19,394 bases of DNA from Micrococcales bacterium (GTDB lineage: Bacteria; Actinomycetota; Actinomycetes; Actinomycetales; Dermatophilaceae): the NCBI GenBank assembly GCA_003157445.1, contig PMJN01000037.1, positions 1 through 19,394 on the forward strand, read 5' to 3'. The notes under the pieces are model-generated. The model was not told the origin of the DNA, ran no database searches, and saw only the letters and a list, made by a program, of their open reading frames with translations. The position numbers were made by a program, and so were the translations under genes. Of this stretch, positions 1-6,914 are shown one piece after another. The number at the start of each line of letters is the position of its first letter. Position 1 is the first letter of the stretch.

Positions 1-82
1 ACCTCGTCCCGCAGCCGGATCGGCCAACGGGACGGGCACCCTGCCGCACGCACTGGGCAAGAACGTGGGCGAGACTGAGGGT

Positions 83-577
83 ATGGACGTCTCGCCCGAA
101 CCGGTGCTCATCGAGGTCGTGGCCCCAGACGCCTCGGCTGCCAGCCAAATCCTGCGGTCCTACATCGATGACGTCGCGAGCCGGTACTACGGCCGGCAGG
201 CGACGGATGAAGAGATCGACGCTTCACTGCGCGAGGACCCCAGCATCGACCTCGCGCTACCATCCGGCGTGTTCCTCGTTGCCCGCAAGGGTGAGGTGCT
301 CCTAGGTTGCGCGGGCCTACGAATGCTGCCCGAAAGGGTCGGAGAGGTGAAGCGGCTCTTCGTTGCTCCTGCAGCCCGAGGCATTGGGCTCGGCGCCCGC
401 CTGATGGGCGAGTTAGAACGTATCGCCCGCGGGCACGGTGTGTCAGTACTGCGGCTGGACACCCGCCACGACCTCGTCGAAGCCCGCCGGCTGTATGCAA
501 CCCTCGGCTACCAGGAGGTGCCTGCCTTCAACGACGGCCAATACGCCGAGCACTGGCTGGCAAAGCCGCTGGCCTAG
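83..577 (+). CDS. GNAT-family N-acetyltransferase
   Basis: Predicted cytoplasmic acetyl-CoA-dependent N-acetyltransferase of 164 aa, a normal size for a single GNAT domain. Motif A is clear: the strand EVKRLFV (residues 88-94) leads into the acetyl-CoA pyrophosphate loop ARGIGLG (about 98-104) and helix ARLMGELERIA. A second conserved block, LRLDTRHDLVEARRLYATLG (123-142), is typical of small-molecule or antibiotic-type GNATs, where the YATLGY segment contributes a tyrosine near the thiol of CoA. The substrate cannot be read from sequence. I chose the ATG at 83; a GTG at 65 is in frame, and the frame stays open to the window edge, so a longer protein cannot be excluded. No good Shine-Dalgarno precedes either start. 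Hairpins follow the stop within 30-110 nt. Confidence 0.88.
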   Translation: MDVSPEPVLIEVVAPDASAASQILRSYIDDVASRYYGRQATDEEIDASLREDPSIDLALPSGVFLVARKGEVLLGCAGLRMLPERVGEVKRLFVAPAARGIGLGARLMGELERIARGHGVSVLRLDTRHDLVEARRLYATLGYQEVPAFNDGQYAEHWLAKPLA

Positions 578-606
578 TGGCCGCAGGCGCGAAGGCAACG
601 CCCCGT

Positions 607-660
607 ATGCCGATCGGTGATCGGTCACCGATCGGCATGCGACACAAACGCGCGTTGTGC
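607..660. repeat. Bipartite palindromic element, copy 1
   Basis: Positions 607-638 form a perfect inverted repeat with 14-nt arms (ATGCCGATCGGTGA) around a TCGG loop, 29 nt after the GNAT stop. Exactly 19 nt after the core GATCGG (ending at 635) comes TTGTGC (655-660), inside a second near-palindrome at 643-659 (CACAA...TTGTG around CGCGC). Copy 2 at 3273-3326 has the same core and the same 19-nt spacing. The stem could also end GNAT transcription, but there is no T-tract. Confidence 0.7.
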
Positions 661-675
661 GCGGCTCTGAACGGA

Positions 676-691
676 CGGCACTTGTGTGCCG
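676..691. other. Short hairpin downstream of GNAT gene
   Basis: Six-base stem CGGCAC / GTGCCG closing a TTGT loop, seen directly. It lies 16 nt after copy 1 of the palindromic element and may be part of a combined terminator-like region. There is no T-run. Confidence 0.35.
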
Positions 692-763
692 CGCAAGTCA
701 GGCGTCGTTCATGCGTCGCTCACGTGAAGGACCCGCCGCGAGGAACTCGCGCCCCCGGGTCGA

Positions 764-1072
764 CTAGATCGGTCGCACGCCGGCCAGCACCGCCGGCCCA
801 CCCCGGGACCAGCGACCGGTGAGTGTCTGCGCGGCCGACACCTCGGCTCCAACCACGCGGATGACGACCAATTCGAGCATGTCGGCTCGAATGAGCGTCG
901 TCAGGCCCTCCTCGTGGCAGCTCACCGAGTCGATCCCACCCACCTGCGTGCCTGCCGTTCCGCTTCCCAAGACCGTCGCCGTGGCTTGGCGCGGTTGGAG
1001 ACAGCCGTCCACGTCGACGAACTCCTCGACCTGGGTGCCGCCGGTTCGCCGGCGATGTCTACCTCGCCCTCA
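764..1072 (-). pseudogene. Possible small protein or gene remnant, unrecognised
   Basis: An open minus-strand frame of about 100 codons ends at 764. Its only usual start is a GTG at 1012, which gives 82 aa. From that start roughly 80 percent of third positions are G or C, as in the intact genes here. The residues alternate as in a beta-rich domain: TATVLGSGTAGTQVGGIDSV, then SCHEEGLTTLIRAD, then LELVVIRVVGAEV. The pattern is loosely like LpqH-type actinobacterial lipoprotein domains (a strand, Ser-Cys, then a TI/TL strand), but the expected signal peptide, lipobox and C-terminal strands are missing. It may be a decayed fragment. The LpqH resemblance is an impression, not a match. Confidence 0.25.
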
Positions 1073-1258
1073 GCGGTAACTCAAGGTATTTCCTAGGCGC
1101 TCTGGTCAGCGGCCCGGCATTTGGTGCCATCGGGGCGTGGTGGAACGCCCGCCGCTCGGCGCCCGCCGGTATCGGGGGTAGGGCTGCTACTGCTCTGTGA
1201 GCCCCTTGCCATCGCTCTCATAAGCAACGTGGGTTCCTACCGCACACATCCGCGTTGA
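1051..1258 (+). pseudogene. Membrane-protein fragments in two frames
   Basis: From 1051 one frame reads GDVYLALSGNSRYFLGALV and then SGPAFGAIGAWWNARRSAPAG before a TGA at 1198. The next frame reads GVGLLLLCEPLAIALISNVG before a TGA at 1256. The switch falls at a G5 run (1174-1178); with one G fewer, the two pieces join as ...APAGIGVGLLLLCEPLAIAL... and make a plausible pair of transmembrane helices. Neither piece has a start codon with a ribosome binding site. The GP-x-FGAIGA and LLxxCEPL patterns recall small polytopic actinobacterial proteins of the DUF6518 kind, but I cannot confirm the family. It is probably the 3' end of a broken membrane-protein gene. Confidence 0.4.
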
Positions 1259-1420
1259 CGAGATCCGGGGCAGCCTCGGGTCAGTGCCACTGGTCCGCGG
1301 GGTTCCTTGGGGCGTCGGTTACCGTATCGAGCGTGAGCAGACATTCATAGGCCCAGGCTCAAAAAATACGACGAGAGGATCACCTGGATCGACAAGCTCC
1401 TGGACATTGCGGGGACCCTC

Positions 1421-1843
1421 GTGGTGACCAGCTTCTTCTGGTGGCCAGCCATCCATGGCTTCATGTTGGATCACGCCATCCAGGAGCACCCGCTCATGGC
1501 GATCCACAGCGCTGTGGTGTCCGACGTCTTTGTAGGTCACGAAAACCAAAACCTGATCCAGTTCATCAGCAATACCGGCGAGCGGGTTGAGACGACTCTC
1601 GGCCGACGACAGATGCCGTGCTGCGATGCCAAACTGGGAGATGTCGTCAGGATCAAGTATGTGAGCTACGACCCCTCCCAGGCGTACCCGGCCGACTACC
1701 AGCCCAACTACCACGCAACCATGGTCTACGGCAGCATCTTCGCGGTCATCGCGACCATCGCCGCATGGTCGTTGAGAAAGGAGTGGAGTGGCCGAAACAA
1801 GGCCTGGGCTGCCAAGAACGCCAAGGTCAAGACCACTCCCTAG
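1421..1843 (+). CDS. DUF3592-like membrane protein, N-terminus probably frameshifted
   Basis: At least 140 aa. A hydrophobic segment spans the N-terminus (GTLVVTSFFWWPAIHGFML, starting just before the GTG). A soluble domain of about 80 residues follows, with the pattern GDVVRIKYVSYDPSQAYPAD; the GD-V-x-V-x-YDP signature is typical of DUF3592-type extracytoplasmic domains. A second hydrophobic segment (MVYGSIFAVIATIAAW) and a basic tail end the protein, so both ends probably face the cytoplasm. The frame is open upstream and reads LKKYDERITWIDKLLDIAG, which looks coding but has no ATG, GTG or TTG before a TGA at 1336. The neighbouring frame (1224-1427) also looks coding, and adding one A to the A6 run near 1363 would join the two. 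The annotated GTG at 1421 is thus a fallback start. Function unknown. Confidence 0.6.
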   Translation: MVTSFFWWPAIHGFMLDHAIQEHPLMAIHSAVVSDVFVGHENQNLIQFISNTGERVETTLGRRQMPCCDAKLGDVVRIKYVSYDPSQAYPADYQPNYHATMVYGSIFAVIATIAAWSLRKEWSGRNKAWAAKNAKVKTTP

Positions 1844-1850
1844 GTGACTT

Positions 1851-2064
1851 ATGCCCGGAGGGTCATTCACAACTGATCTTGTAGAAGTGGAGTGCAATCA
1901 CCGTTGTGATTGTCTCGGTGAAATGTTGACAGCAGCCATCTTTTGATGCCGTAACTGCGTTGGGCGGATACCCAGTGGTCGTCATCCACGGTGAAGAGAC
2001 GGCGCCTGCCGTGGCCTCGGCCTCACAGATCTCGTTCTCAGGCCTCGAGGGTCTCGCCGCGTGA
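1851..2064 (+). pseudogene. Small unrecognised gene split by a 1-nt frameshift
   Basis: An ATG at 1851 lies 7 nt after the DUF3592-like stop, with AGGTGA just upstream, which suggests translational coupling. It reads MPGGSFTTDLVEVECNHRCD, then CLGEMLTAAIF, and hits a TGA at 1944. If the TTTT at 1941-1944 is read as TTT, the frame continues DAVTALGGYPVVVIHGEET, then APAVASASQISFSGLEGLAA, to a TGA at 2062. The repaired product is about 70 aa with coding-like codon use in both halves. Three cysteines sit close together in the N-terminal half. No family was recognised. The break could be a real pseudogene lesion, a homopolymer sequencing error or, less likely, programmed frameshifting. Confidence 0.45.
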
Positions 2065-2335
2065 TTATCCGCGCTTCGGAATGCCGTCTCTATACCTGAC
2101 CGATCGCCGTAAGAGGAACGCTGACTGACACTCAAAGCACCTCGACTTGGACGCCGACGAATGGTTCCTCGCTGTGCCGTTTGCCGATCCCGCTACGGAA
2201 CGCCGAAAACCGTCCTTCTGCCGGGTCGGAACGGCCTCCGCGCCTGCCCGCACGCCGTTCCGCGTACGGGACTCACTGTCCAGTAGCCGATGAGCGGGCG
2301 GTTGATCCGCTCGCCGGTACGGCAACCGGGTTGTC
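2065..2335. other. Intergenic stretch with a start-less open frame
   Basis: The 271 nt between the frameshifted small gene and the convergent hydrolase gene hold no supported gene. On the plus strand, 2129-2293 is open between two stops and begins with a coding-like run (HLDLDADEWFLAVPFADP), but it has no ATG or GTG near its 5' end and becomes Arg/Ser/Pro-rich. It may be another eroded remnant. No clear terminator was seen. Confidence 0.3.
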
Positions 2336-3163
2336 TCAGTCGTCGCCTTCGAGTCGCAGGACGTGTCGGATGGCTGGCCATGCGAGTGCGCCCAACCGCT
2401 GGGGCGCATCCTCGTTACCGCCGACCTGGTAGGGGCGACTCGGGTTGAGCGGTGTCTCGCCCGGCAGCACGATGGAATGGCCCGCCAAGGGGTCTTCGAT
2501 GACGACTGTCACCAGACCGGAACGAGCACGGCGAGCAGCAATGTTCTTGGCGGCCTGGCTGCTCGGCCACACCTTGTCGTCACCGCCCGCGACGAGAACC
2601 AGTTCTCCACGGAACTTCTCGACGGGGATGGTCGCCGCTTCGACGGCCTCTCTGCCAGCCAGTTCCCGACTGTGCTCATAGGACTCAACGAACGCGGGCA
2701 TGGTCGACGGCTGTTCCCACGCCCTATCGAGCGGCACGAAGGCGACAGCCTGTCCTTTAACTGTCCACTTGCTGCGCCGCGGGTCGTCGTCGTGCTCGTG
2801 CTGCCCTTCCCAGGCGACGTCAGTCGGTGCCAGCGCAACGACGGCATCGACGCGCTCATCCACGCCTGCGATCAGCAGGGCGGCCTCCGCCCCGTACGAC
2901 AAGCCCATCAGCACGATCCGTTCGCACTCACTGGCCAGCATGTCGATCGCCTCGGTGAACGTCTCCAACGGGATCTCGCACGGCACCACCGGCTGAGCGT
3001 CGCCACCGAACCAGCGCAACGCCAGCGCCGTCACACCTCGCGACGCGAGCATGTCGGCTCGCCCCACGTCCAGACGGCCGCTCGAGCCCGCCAGGACCAG
3101 CGCCCCCGTGCCATGGGAGTCCTTAGCCCTCACCCAGTGAATGTTCGAGTTAGCAATCGCCAT
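2336..3163 (-). CDS. Alpha/beta hydrolase, BAAT/acyl-CoA thioesterase C-terminal-like
   Basis: Predicted soluble serine hydrolase of 275 aa. The nucleophile elbow is GLSYG (87-91, Ser89). The acid is probably in VAGGDDKVWPS (Asp195 or Asp196) and the base His229 in LAGHSI. The block after the last strand (LPGETPLNPSRPYQVGGN) resembles the BAAT C-terminal domain found in acyl-CoA thioesterases and bile-acid-CoA:amino-acid N-acyltransferases; many bacterial members are dienelactone-hydrolase-like single-domain enzymes of unknown substrate. The start was chosen from an AAGGAG (minus strand, 3171-3176) lying 7 nt before the ATG at 3163; an adjacent in-frame ATG at 3166 is nearly as good. It is transcribed divergently from the PdxH-like gene, with palindromic element copy 2 between them. 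Confidence 0.88.
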   Translation of the reverse strand: MAIANSNIHWVRAKDSHGTGALVLAGSSGRLDVGRADMLASRGVTALALRWFGGDAQPVVPCEIPLETFTEAIDMLASECERIVLMGLSYGAEAALLIAGVDERVDAVVALAPTDVAWEGQHEHDDDPRRSKWTVKGQAVAFVPLDRAWEQPSTMPAFVESYEHSRELAGREAVEAATIPVEKFRGELVLVAGGDDKVWPSSQAAKNIAARRARSGLVTVVIEDPLAGHSIVLPGETPLNPSRPYQVGGNEDAPQRLGALAWPAIRHVLRLEGDD

Positions 3164-3272
3164 CATGCTTCTCCTTCGACCGAGGGAACGCGAGGGCGCC
3201 ATAGACGGAACTCTCGCATGACTGCGGCATACGCCCGCACATCAGCGATGGGCGTGAATCTTGTCCGTAGTG

Positions 3273-3326
3273 CGATCGGTGACCGGTCACCGATCGGCTT
3301 GGCGAGCATGGGTAGTTTGTGCACAA
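3273..3326. repeat. Bipartite palindromic element, copy 2
   Basis: Positions 3273-3296 are a perfect 24-bp palindrome with half-site CGATCGGTGACC. After the core GATCGG (ending at 3297) there are 19 nt and then TTGTGCACAA (3317-3326), itself a perfect 10-bp palindrome. A shared AACG (3333-3336, equivalent to 670-673 in copy 1) and a GGC/GCAC stretch continue the similarity. It lies in the divergent gap between the hydrolase and the PdxH-like gene, where it could act as an operator or a dispersed palindromic repeat. Confidence 0.72.
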
Positions 3327-3411
3327 CCAAAAACGAGGCGCACGCTCTATCGCTGCGGTCGGCATGGTGCATCGGTGTGCAGTCGGCTAGAGGGAGGACA
3401 GGACTATCAAC

Positions 3412-4011
3412 GTGTTGGACGATCTGGTGAGCGAAGAGTTGCCAGCCGACCCGGTCCCGCTACTGCGGTGTTGGCTGGAGACTGCGCGCACGTCGAATGT
3501 GACCGATCCAGACAGCGGGGTCTTCGCCACTGTTGACAGCGATGGAAGGCCGTCAGCACGGGTTCTGCACCTACGCCGATGTGACGATCGGGGTTTGGTG
3601 TTCTTCATCAACAGGTCGACCCGGAAGGGCCGCGATCTGGAAGGTAATCCTCGCGTAGCCCTCACGTTCTACTGGGCGCCACTTTTGCGGCAAGTGAACA
3701 TCACCGGCATCTCGCAGACGGCGTCCCCTGCCGAGTCAGACCTGCTTTGGCGTGAAGGGAGCAGCACCGGCCGGGCGGCCTCGCTGGCATCTCGGCAGGG
3801 CGAGCCCTTATCCGATGAACAAGGCCTTCGCCATCGCGCAAAGGAGATCGTCGACGCCGGCACCATGCAGCCTCGGCCGAGCACGCATCAGGGACTGCTA
3901 CTCACGCCCGAAACTGTCGAGTTCTGGCTTGGCCGACGCGACCGACTTCATCGACGTGTGCACTACAGCTTCGCTGGCGGAGAATGGACTCATTGGTCGC
4001 TGCAGCCGTAG
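3412..4011 (+). CDS. Pyridoxamine 5'-phosphate oxidase-like flavoprotein
   Basis: 199 aa, close to the PdxH length. PdxH oxidises pyridoxine or pyridoxamine 5'-phosphate to pyridoxal 5'-phosphate using FMN and O2. The N-terminal split-barrel motif is present: RPSARVLHLRRCDDRGLVFF (46-65), then NRSTRKGRDLEGNPRVALTF (67-86) for FMN binding, and RQVNITG (93-99). The C-terminal dimerisation motif is WLGRRDRLHRR (172-182), equivalent to the W-x-G-x-x-x-R-x-H-x-R that contacts substrate in PdxH, ending WSLQP. The middle (SSTGRAASLASRQGEPLSDE) keeps the position of the canonical segment but departs from its usual RP-x-x-S-Q core, so substrate specificity may differ. The start is a GTG with AGGA 8 nt upstream. 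It is a diverged PdxH paralogue or relative; I give no gene symbol. Confidence 0.85.
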   Translation: MLDDLVSEELPADPVPLLRCWLETARTSNVTDPDSGVFATVDSDGRPSARVLHLRRCDDRGLVFFINRSTRKGRDLEGNPRVALTFYWAPLLRQVNITGISQTASPAESDLLWREGSSTGRAASLASRQGEPLSDEQGLRHRAKEIVDAGTMQPRPSTHQGLLLTPETVEFWLGRRDRLHRRVHYSFAGGEWTHWSLQP

Positions 4012-4165
4012 CCAGCTCTGCGAACACCGGCACTCACGTGCACAGTTCTGGTGCTCAGGCAGGACTGGACCAGTCAGCGAAGGACGACGACGTTGTCGCC
4101 ATCCTCCTGCGGGACGCGCACCAAGCGTGCGAGTCGGCCGCACCCTAGCCGGAGATAATGGGTTC

Positions 4166-5206
4166 ATGAGCGTTCCCTCAAACTACGTGATGCCCGTGGG
4201 CGACCTCAGGCGCCCGCTGATCGGAAGAGCGGCCTTCGGGACCCTGCTGGCCTCAGCCATCTTCTTTGTCTTCACAGCGATGAAGCAGAGCAGCCCGGTC
4301 TACGTCCACGCACCGTGGGTCAACGACCCGTATGACACCGTGTTCTCGTTCACGATGTTCTTCGTCCCCCTCCTCGCGGCAACCGTTTTGGTTCAAGTTT
4401 CACTGTGTCGGAAGTCAGAACCACTCCCGACTGGTCGGGTCGTCACGATCCTTCGTGGATGTCGAATCGCCCTCGCAGCCATGGCGATCGAGCTGTTGTC
4501 GGCGTGGGTGTCGGTTGCTCTTGGAGCGAACCGATCGCAGTGGACGGCTTCGACGGCGGTCCTCATCGCTCTCCTTATCCTTTGCAGCGTCGTGACGGGC
4601 AAGGCCATCGCCGACGTTGTTCGAGCTCCCCATCTACCCAATCCAGACCATGTGGAGGTACAAGAGCCGGACTGGCTCGCAGATTTGGTCAGCGTTGCTC
4701 AGCGGGAGAGCCATTGGCTTGGCCCACTGCGTCATCGCGGACTCAGCGTGCTGGGCTGGACAGATCGGACCGTGCTAACCAAGGTCCGCCGTCACCCGGT
4801 GGGGGCGTCTGCCGTGACCAGTGCAGCTTTTGCCCTCACGGTATTTGGCTGGCAGGCGATTCGTGAGAGGTCCCTCTCTTCTGTGACCAGTCTGGAAATG
4901 GGTCTTGGGTTCTGCGGCATGTTCACCTTCCTGGTGCTCGCGGGTGCCTATCTCGGAGTCGTCCGGAGCTCGACCAGGTTGTACGGCGGGCAGCGGCGTG
5001 CACTCGATGCGGGCGTTGCCGCCTCCATCGTTGCGACAGCAACGCTCGCCTTCAGGGACACGCTGTGGTGGATCGTCGGCAGCACTGCGACCACTGCTGG
5101 ACCAGCGCAGTTCGCTGTGCTGGTCGGCAGCACCACACTCCTGGCCCTTGTGGTGGTCTTCACACTGGAGACCTTGCGACGGTCACACTCCCGGCCTGCT
5201 TCCTGA
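4166..5206 (+). CDS. Polytopic membrane protein of unknown function (about 8 TM)
   Basis: 346 aa. Hydrophobic segments lie near residues 21-38, 58-80, 99-119, 130-150, 214-230, 247-265, 282-305 and 315-335, which suggests an eight-helix inner-membrane protein arranged as two groups of four. They are separated by a soluble loop of about 60 residues (151-213) containing VQEPDWLADLVSVAQRESHW, and the protein has a short basic tail. A repeated R-G-x-R/Q-R-A-L-like motif precedes later helices (RGCRIALA at 97, GGQRRALDAG at 274). The ATG at 4166 was chosen because GGAG lies 11 nt upstream; the same frame is open far upstream but there it overlaps the oxidase gene. No family was recognised. It stands alone on the plus strand, convergent with the next GNAT gene. 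Confidence 0.75.
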   Translation: MSVPSNYVMPVGDLRRPLIGRAAFGTLLASAIFFVFTAMKQSSPVYVHAPWVNDPYDTVFSFTMFFVPLLAATVLVQVSLCRKSEPLPTGRVVTILRGCRIALAAMAIELLSAWVSVALGANRSQWTASTAVLIALLILCSVVTGKAIADVVRAPHLPNPDHVEVQEPDWLADLVSVAQRESHWLGPLRHRGLSVLGWTDRTVLTKVRRHPVGASAVTSAAFALTVFGWQAIRERSLSSVTSLEMGLGFCGMFTFLVLAGAYLGVVRSSTRLYGGQRRALDAGVAASIVATATLAFRDTLWWIVGSTATTAGPAQFAVLVGSTTLLALVVVFTLETLRRSHSRPAS

Positions 5207-5282
5207 CTGCAGCCCCCATCGGCCGCCAACCAGAAACGTGGGAAGACAGCGTCCCGTAGCCGATCGCCTTCCGACACGGACC

Positions 5283-5864
5283 TTAGGCCGTATCAGGTCG
5301 GCGGCCGTCTAGCATCCAGCGAGTCACGGGTTGAGGAAAGTTGATCGGGCTCGGCACCATCTGCTGGGTGAACACGTAGCGAAAGCCTGCACGCTGCAGC
5401 GTTCTGTTGGGGGCGATGTTGAACGCGTTCGGCTGGCAGTACAGCCGCCGGAGCTCCAGCACTTGGAAGTAGATCGCTGCGCTCTGCCTCACGAACTGCG
5501 TCCCCATGCCAGAGCGGCGGTGGCTCGTGTCGAGGATGTGCTGATGCATGAACGCCTGTTCACCGAAGGTGATCTGGTCGGCTGAGCTGAAGCCAACGAT
5601 CTGGTCATCGAACTCCCACGCCAGCAAGTAGTTCTCACGGTCCCGGACCGGCCGGGCGTAGTCCGCTTCGTAGAACTCACGCCACGCCGCACGCGAGGGC
5701 AGCAGCGCCCGATCCACGCCCAGGATATACAGGTGGTCATCGGAGGCGTCGTGGAAGTAGTCGATGCGGATACCGACCTCGCTAAGCTGCATCTCACGCA
5801 CCCGCAGGCGGGATCGCTGTGCCGCTACCCCTGAGTCGGCCATGCTCGTTGGATCGCCGGTCAT
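5283..5864 (-). CDS. GNAT-family N-acetyltransferase
   Basis: 193 aa from the first ATG; in-frame ATGs at 5843 and 5792 would give 186 or 169 aa, and the GNAT fold itself begins near EMQLSEVGIRIDYF, so the true start may be one of these. The acetyl-CoA loop is HRRSGMGTQFV, preceded by the strand FGEQAFMHQHILDTS, and the late NIAPNRTLQRAGFRYVF block is the usual GNAT segment where N-x-x-x-x-x-x-L-x-x-x-GF packs at the CoA site. The DYFHDASDDHLYILGVDRAL N-terminus is acidic and unusual, probably part of the acceptor pocket. Substrate unknown. It is convergent with the 8-TM gene across 76 nt with no obvious terminator. Confidence 0.85.
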   Translation of the reverse strand: MTGDPTSMADSGVAAQRSRLRVREMQLSEVGIRIDYFHDASDDHLYILGVDRALLPSRAAWREFYEADYARPVRDRENYLLAWEFDDQIVGFSSADQITFGEQAFMHQHILDTSHRRSGMGTQFVRQSAAIYFQVLELRRLYCQPNAFNIAPNRTLQRAGFRYVFTQQMVPSPINFPQPVTRWMLDGRRPDTA

Positions 5865-6049
5865 GCCTAGATCATCTCAGCCAGGACTGTCGCTCTAACG
5901 CCAACAACGTCTGTCCCGCACAGAAACGATGATCGGACGCACCTGAGCCAAGATCGGTGTCGTATGACGATCCTGCAGTACAGACGTCTTCGAAACCTGC
6001 TCATCGACACGACCGGCTGCGAGGGCTGGTGGACGGGTGGAGGTCCAAG

Positions 6050-6739
6050 TCATGCCGTAGCCGCTGGGTCACCAATGCCTTCGAGGCTGAAGTACCCGGG
6101 CACCCCGTAATGCGACATGGCTTCTTCACGGACTTCGTCGAGGCGCCCGTCAGCTCGACGAATCCAGTGCTGACCTGACCTGTCTGTGAAGGCCACTTCG
6201 ACGCCTGGCCTGGCGCCTAAGGCGCCCCAGCCACTGTCGGTATCTACCCGCCACCTTCCCGGCGGGAGACTGCCGAAGGCCTTTGCGTAGGGCAGACCGC
6301 CTGTCGCGGCGACCCACTCCTCTCCCGTCTTGGGCGGCGTCCCGCTGAGGAAGGCAAGCGTTACAACGACCCGGTAGACGGGCGAATCTGACCGGTTGAG
6401 GATGAACATTTTCGTGGGAGGGCTCGCATCAGGGTGCGCGTCCGAATATGTGTCCTCTTCCCCGGCGTACCAACCGGAGATCGCCTCTGCTTGGGCCCGG
6501 CGATCCTGTTCTGCCTGCTTTTGGTCATGGAGGTCACGCTTGCGCCGATCCTCCTGATCACCAACGAGCACTCGGTATGTCACTGCAGCCAGGGCCAGCG
6601 TGCCGCAACCGGTGAGCACGCCAGGCCACGCAACGGTCCAGTAGTCCACACTTCGATGAGCCTTGGCTAGTACGAATATGGCAAGCGCCAACACCGCGCC
6701 CACAGCCAACCTGTCAATGATCGGTGCCAGTCGTCGCAT
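6050..6739 (-). CDS. Two-TM protein with coiled linker and soluble C-terminal domain
   Basis: 229 aa. Two membrane helices (about residues 12-29 and 36-60) are followed by a highly charged segment, GDQEDRRKRDLHDQKQAEQD and onward to about residue 86, that should form a helix or short coiled coil. A beta-type soluble domain follows: FILNRSDSPVYRVVVTLAF (112-130), SLPPGRWRVDT (157-167), then VEVAFTDRSGQHWIRRADG (180-198). This architecture, with N-R/G-S-D-x-PVY, LPPG and D-x-x-G-x-x-W-x-R motifs, is common in uncharacterised actinobacterial membrane-anchored proteins. The soluble part is predicted cytoplasmic because the two helices form a hairpin. The ATG at 6739 has GGGA 9 nt upstream; the ATG at 6757 is an alternative. 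Function unknown. Confidence 0.75.
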   Translation of the reverse strand: MRRLAPIIDRLAVGAVLALAIFVLAKAHRSVDYWTVAWPGVLTGCGTLALAAVTYRVLVGDQEDRRKRDLHDQKQAEQDRRAQAEAISGWYAGEEDTYSDAHPDASPPTKMFILNRSDSPVYRVVVTLAFLSGTPPKTGEEWVAATGGLPYAKAFGSLPPGRWRVDTDSGWGALGARPGVEVAFTDRSGQHWIRRADGRLDEVREEAMSHYGVPGYFSLEGIGDPAATA

Positions 6740-6914
6740 TGGCCGATCGTCCCGCATCGATGGTGGTGAGGTCGAGGCAGACCCTATGCAGGTACGGCCG
6801 TCCGTCCGCCGTGTCCCAAAAACCCCATGCGACAATCGTCGGTGCGAGAGCCCACGGCGCGGCAGTGTCCTCTCGCCGATCCTTGACCGGTGCTGGTCGC
6901 GCGGATGACTGGGC

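Noticed and set aside
307..822. A 171-codon plus-strand frame running through the end of the GNAT gene and the palindromic element.
   Set aside because: It is Arg/Pro/Ala-rich, overlaps the GNAT gene in another frame and includes the palindromic repeat. No fold was seen.
1319..1897. A 192-codon minus-strand frame.
   Set aside because: It overlaps the DUF3592-like gene on the opposite strand, which has two membrane segments and a recognisable YDP motif; the minus product shows no domain.
1895..1912. Hairpin CAATCAC / GTGATTG with a CGTT loop as a terminator of the DUF3592-like gene.
   Set aside because: It lies inside the coding-like frame of the next small gene and has no T-run.
1925..1953. 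TTGACA at 1925-1930 as a promoter -35 box.
   Set aside because: No convincing -10 box follows at the right distance and it lies within the split small gene.
2363..3430. A 355-codon plus-strand frame.
   Set aside because: It is antisense to the BAAT-type hydrolase, whose catalytic motifs and ribosome binding site are clear.
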